DNA from: JBCBWG01 sp964579305
GTDB taxonomy: Bacteria > Pseudomonadota > Alphaproteobacteria > Rhizobiales > Hyphomicrobiaceae
DNA: 35,014 bases
Assembly: GCA_964579305.1 (NCBI GenBank)
Contig: CAZOGY010000020.1
Span: 1 to 35,014, forward strand
Direction: 5' to 3'
Positions 33,049-35,014 of this stretch are shown here, one piece after another. The stretch's first letter is position 1; each line of letters begins with the position of its first letter. The translations under genes and the position numbers were made by a program. The notes below the pieces were generated by a model. The model was given only the letters and a program-made list of their open reading frames with translations, did no database searches and was not told where the DNA came from.

Positions 33049-34806
33049 ATGTCTAAGTTCACTCGTCGTAATCTGACCCAGGGGCTGGTAGCTCTTGGGG
33101 CAATGGCTGCCGCTCCGTCTGCGTTTTCGCAGGCCATAAGTGAAGGTGCTCGTCGCGACTATGGCCGGGTTTTCCGGTCGCGGGGGCTGCCATCGGCACG
33201 TGGGTCCGGTGCTTCCGGTGCCACCATGCAGGAGCTGCGGCAGTTGCTGGCCCTGCAGAACCAACGCGTTATTCTTCCGAGCAGCCGATCCGCAATCACC
33301 GAACTGATGGCGCGGCCGCTGGGTGGTCCAGTGGTTCCCAGCGAGCTCTCGAAAGAATTGGGCACCTTGAAAGCCTGGCACGACCGGGCACTCCTCGCCA
33401 CGGCACTGGATCATGACGACAACCAAGTGCCTGGCTTGACTGACACTTTCGCCGAGCAGTTTGGACCAACACGTACGAGCCGCGCGCTCGCCATGGTTCA
33501 TTTGGCAATGTTTGAAGCCGTCAACGTGATTACGCAGCGGTTTGAAAGCTATCAAAACATTCAAGCGGCTGCTCTGCGCGAGCTGCGCGCCCAGCCGTCC
33601 GAGATTGATCGGGACAAGGCTTCTATTGACGCTGCGATCGCAGAAGCCGCGGCGGCGGTCTTGACGGAGTTGTACCCGAACAAGAGGTTCATGTTTGCCG
33701 CAGGACTTCAACAATCCCTTCTAGGGGTCGGCGGGCCAGCACCAGTTCGCCAGTTCGGCCAGCTTATCGGCCAAACGGTCGCGAAACAGGTTTTGGCTTT
33801 GCGCCAAGTCGATGGTGCCGAACGCGAAGACATACTTACGGCTAAGCTCGAGACAAGCGATCCACTTGCTTGGCGCAATGACCCGATCGTGCCTCTTGAT
33901 GAGGCGTTGGGCTCAACATGGCACCTCGTTAAGCCGTTTGCGCTCGAATCGGCTGAGCAGTTCCGTCCCAAGCCGCCACCGGCTCTTGGATCAGCCGAAT
34001 TCATCGCAGCATACAAAGAGGTCAAGCGGCTCGGCGGCGATCCGTCGGCAGAACGGGGAGGCGCCAGGAGGCCAACGCTGACAGAGCGCGTGGGCAAGTT
34101 CGATGAAGAACCGTTCGACGGAACCAATCAGTCGTTCGTGGGTGTGTTCTGGGCTTACGATGCGACGCCAGGACTGTGCGCACCGCCGCGGCTTTACAAC
34201 ATGGTTGCAACATCGATTGCGCTTCAGGAAAAGCCGATCACCAAAGTGGACGAATTCGCCAGGTATCTGGCTCTCGTCAACATCGCCATGGCCGATGCGG
34301 CTATCGCGGCTTGGGAAGGCAAATATTATTATCTCTTCGGTCGCCCAGTTACGGTGATCCGTTCTGTGGCCGCGGACACGACCACAGAGGGTGCCTTGGA
34401 TGACCAGTGGACACCGTTTGGAGCACCGGTGTCGAACGGCGAAGGTCGTGTACGTAACCTCACGCCGAACTTCCCAACGTATCCGTCGGGTCACGCCACA
34501 TTTGGTGGCGCGCTATTTGAAGTTCTTCGGCGGTACCATAATGTCGAAACGGAAGGTTCGTCCGATCCGTTGGCGTTCAATTTCGTCTCCGATGAATACA
34601 ACGGAAAGAACCGTCAGCCCGGCGAAGATGAGCCGCGGCCGCGTGCTGAACGGTCATACAAGTCTCTCGCCGAGGCCGAGCAGGAAAACGGTCGTTCCCG
34701 TGTGTACCTTGGAATTCACTTCCAATTCGATTCTGATGTTGGAATTGAACAAGGTAATAAAGTCGGCAAGCTGGTTATGGATACAATTCTCAAGCCGAAA
34801 GCATAA
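33049..34806 (+). CDS. Vanadium-dependent haloperoxidase / PAP2 family protein
   Basis: 585 residues. The N-terminus is Tat-like (FTRRNLTQGLVALGAMAAAP, cleavage near SQA), so the folded protein is probably exported. The C-terminal half carries the complete vanadate/phosphate-binding signature of the haloperoxidase/acid phosphatase superfamily: K425-x6-R432-P in KYYYLFGRP, PSGH at 479-482 (acid-base H482) and SR-x5-H at 550-557 (axial-type H557). These enzymes oxidise halides with peroxide or, without vanadate, act as phosphatases; sequence alone does not separate the two here. ATG at 33049 with GAGGA upstream. Base composition is lower in GC than the rest of the window, as in the neighbouring secreted gene. 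Confidence 0.88.
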   Translation: MSKFTRRNLTQGLVALGAMAAAPSAFSQAISEGARRDYGRVFRSRGLPSARGSGASGATMQELRQLLALQNQRVILPSSRSAITELMARPLGGPVVPSELSKELGTLKAWHDRALLATALDHDDNQVPGLTDTFAEQFGPTRTSRALAMVHLAMFEAVNVITQRFESYQNIQAAALRELRAQPSEIDRDKASIDAAIAEAAAAVLTELYPNKRFMFAAGLQQSLLGVGGPAPVRQFGQLIGQTVAKQVLALRQVDGAEREDILTAKLETSDPLAWRNDPIVPLDEALGSTWHLVKPFALESAEQFRPKPPPALGSAEFIAAYKEVKRLGGDPSAERGGARRPTLTERVGKFDEEPFDGTNQSFVGVFWAYDATPGLCAPPRLYNMVATSIALQEKPITKVDEFARYLALVNIAMADAAIAAWEGKYYYLFGRPVTVIRSVAADTTTEGALDDQWTPFGAPVSNGEGRVRNLTPNFPTYPSGHATFGGALFEVLRRYHNVETEGSSDPLAFNFVSDEYNGKNRQPGEDEPRPRAERSYKSLAEAEQENGRSRVYLGIHFQFDSDVGIEQGNKVGKLVMDTILKPKA

Positions 34807-34822
34807 CTAAGCTTTTGCATGC

Positions 34823-34865
34823 AAAAAAACTACGGTGAGGCGCTGAAGCAAATCAGTGCCTCGCC
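34823..34865 (-). terminator. Minus-strand rho-independent terminator at the right edge
   Basis: A 13-base stem (34834-34846 with 34853-34865, two G-U wobbles as RNA) around the loop AGCAAA. Read on the minus strand it is followed, after four bases, by T7 (34829-34823). It should end a minus-strand transcript coming from beyond the right edge. On the plus strand the same hairpin lies 27 bases after the haloperoxidase stop but has no T-tract. Confidence 0.6.
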
Positions 34866-34872
34866 GGCACCG

Positions 34873-34898
34873 CGTGCTGCGGCACGGCGTGCTGCGGC
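34873..34898. repeat. Short tandem repeat, period 15
   Basis: CGTGCTGCGGC occurs at 34873-34883 and 34888-34898. In one minus-strand frame it would encode a repeated PQHAV unit (PQHAVPQHAV) ending ARH and a stop at 34853-34855, so it could be the C-terminus of a protein running out of the window. Another frame stops at 34995-34997 (ASAAR), so the gene end cannot be placed with confidence. Confidence 0.4.
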
Positions 34899-34933
34899 GC
34901 AGACACGGGACCTGCCGCAACGACACCGCCTGC

Positions 34934-34971
34934 GTCAGATCCCGGCTCTGGCTGCGCTCGGCCGGGATGAC
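34934..34971. repeat. Extragenic palindrome of the ATCCCGGC/GCCGGGAT type
   Basis: ATCCCGGC (34939-34946) pairs with GCCGGGAT (34961-34968) around a 14-base loop. The outer GTC (34934-34936) and GAC (34969-34971) also pair across a two-base AG bulge. Palindromes with this GTCATCCCGGC core are common intergenic repeats in alphaproteobacterial genomes. Confidence 0.6.
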
Positions 34972-35014
34972 ATGGTGTGTGTTGTTGGCGATCGTCAGCG
35001 CGCCGCCGATGCAG

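Noticed and set aside
1..35014. CRISPR arrays, rRNA, tRNA genes, intact insertion sequences, phage genes
   Set aside because: No regularly spaced repeats, no tRNA cloverleaf-like sequence, no transposase or phage protein motifs were seen on either strand.

Overview
The window is about 35 kb of GC-rich, gene-dense bacterial chromosome that reads as an alphaproteobacterium, probably of the Hyphomicrobiales/Rhizobiales type. The evidence is an ALAS-type hemA (C4 heme pathway), a PpsR/CrtJ photosynthesis repressor, a PhyR general stress regulator with an HWE-family histidine kinase, a cytochrome c2-like protein, an NnrU-family membrane protein and DUF3422. PpsR beside hemA suggests a phototroph or a descendant of one, but no photosynthesis structural genes are present. 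No rRNA, tRNA, CRISPR array or intact insertion sequence was seen.

Layout. 0-6.1 kb: an aminoglycoside-phosphotransferase/kinase fusion, DUF454 and NnrU membrane proteins, FolE2 GTP cyclohydrolase, a carboxymuconolactone-decarboxylase-like protein, two tandem palindromic repeat units and a short MFS-transporter remnant, then an SDR. 6.2-11.3 kb: DUF3422, then a cassette (SAM methyltransferase, DUF616 glycosyltransferase-like protein, glutamine-hydrolysing asparagine synthase) that looks like surface-glycan or peptide decoration. 11.4-13.3 kb: a YqjM-type old yellow enzyme and a cytochrome c ending in a strong terminator. 13.5-18.0 kb: hemA divergent from ppsR, then an Rrf2 regulator lacking cluster cysteines and a small cysteine-rich unknown protein.

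18.0-23.2 kb (minus strand): a four-gene signalling set of HWE kinase, PhyR, PAS-GGDEF-EAL protein and PilZ protein. It joins the input of the general stress response to c-di-GMP turnover and reception, with no nepR or ecfG beside it. 23.4-32.0 kb: a small secreted protein, then a divergent acyl-CoA degradation locus: enoyl-CoA hydratase one way; 3-hydroxyacyl-CoA dehydrogenase, SDR, ADP-forming-type acyl-CoA synthetase and a PimC/PimD-like acyl-CoA dehydrogenase pair the other, closed by a compact endonuclease V-like gene. No thiolase is present.

32.2-34.8 kb looks more AT-rich than the rest. It holds a small secreted protein, a 385-base intergenic region with a striking triple-hexamer palindrome, and an exported vanadium haloperoxidase/PAP2 enzyme with its full catalytic signature. 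The right edge carries a minus-strand terminator and an extragenic palindrome, which implies a minus-strand gene just beyond the window.

The features most worth a second look are the paired palindromic repeats whose arms covary, the kinase-PhyR-EAL-PilZ set, and the Rrf2/cysteine-rich protein pair. Functions are read from motifs only; no database search was possible.
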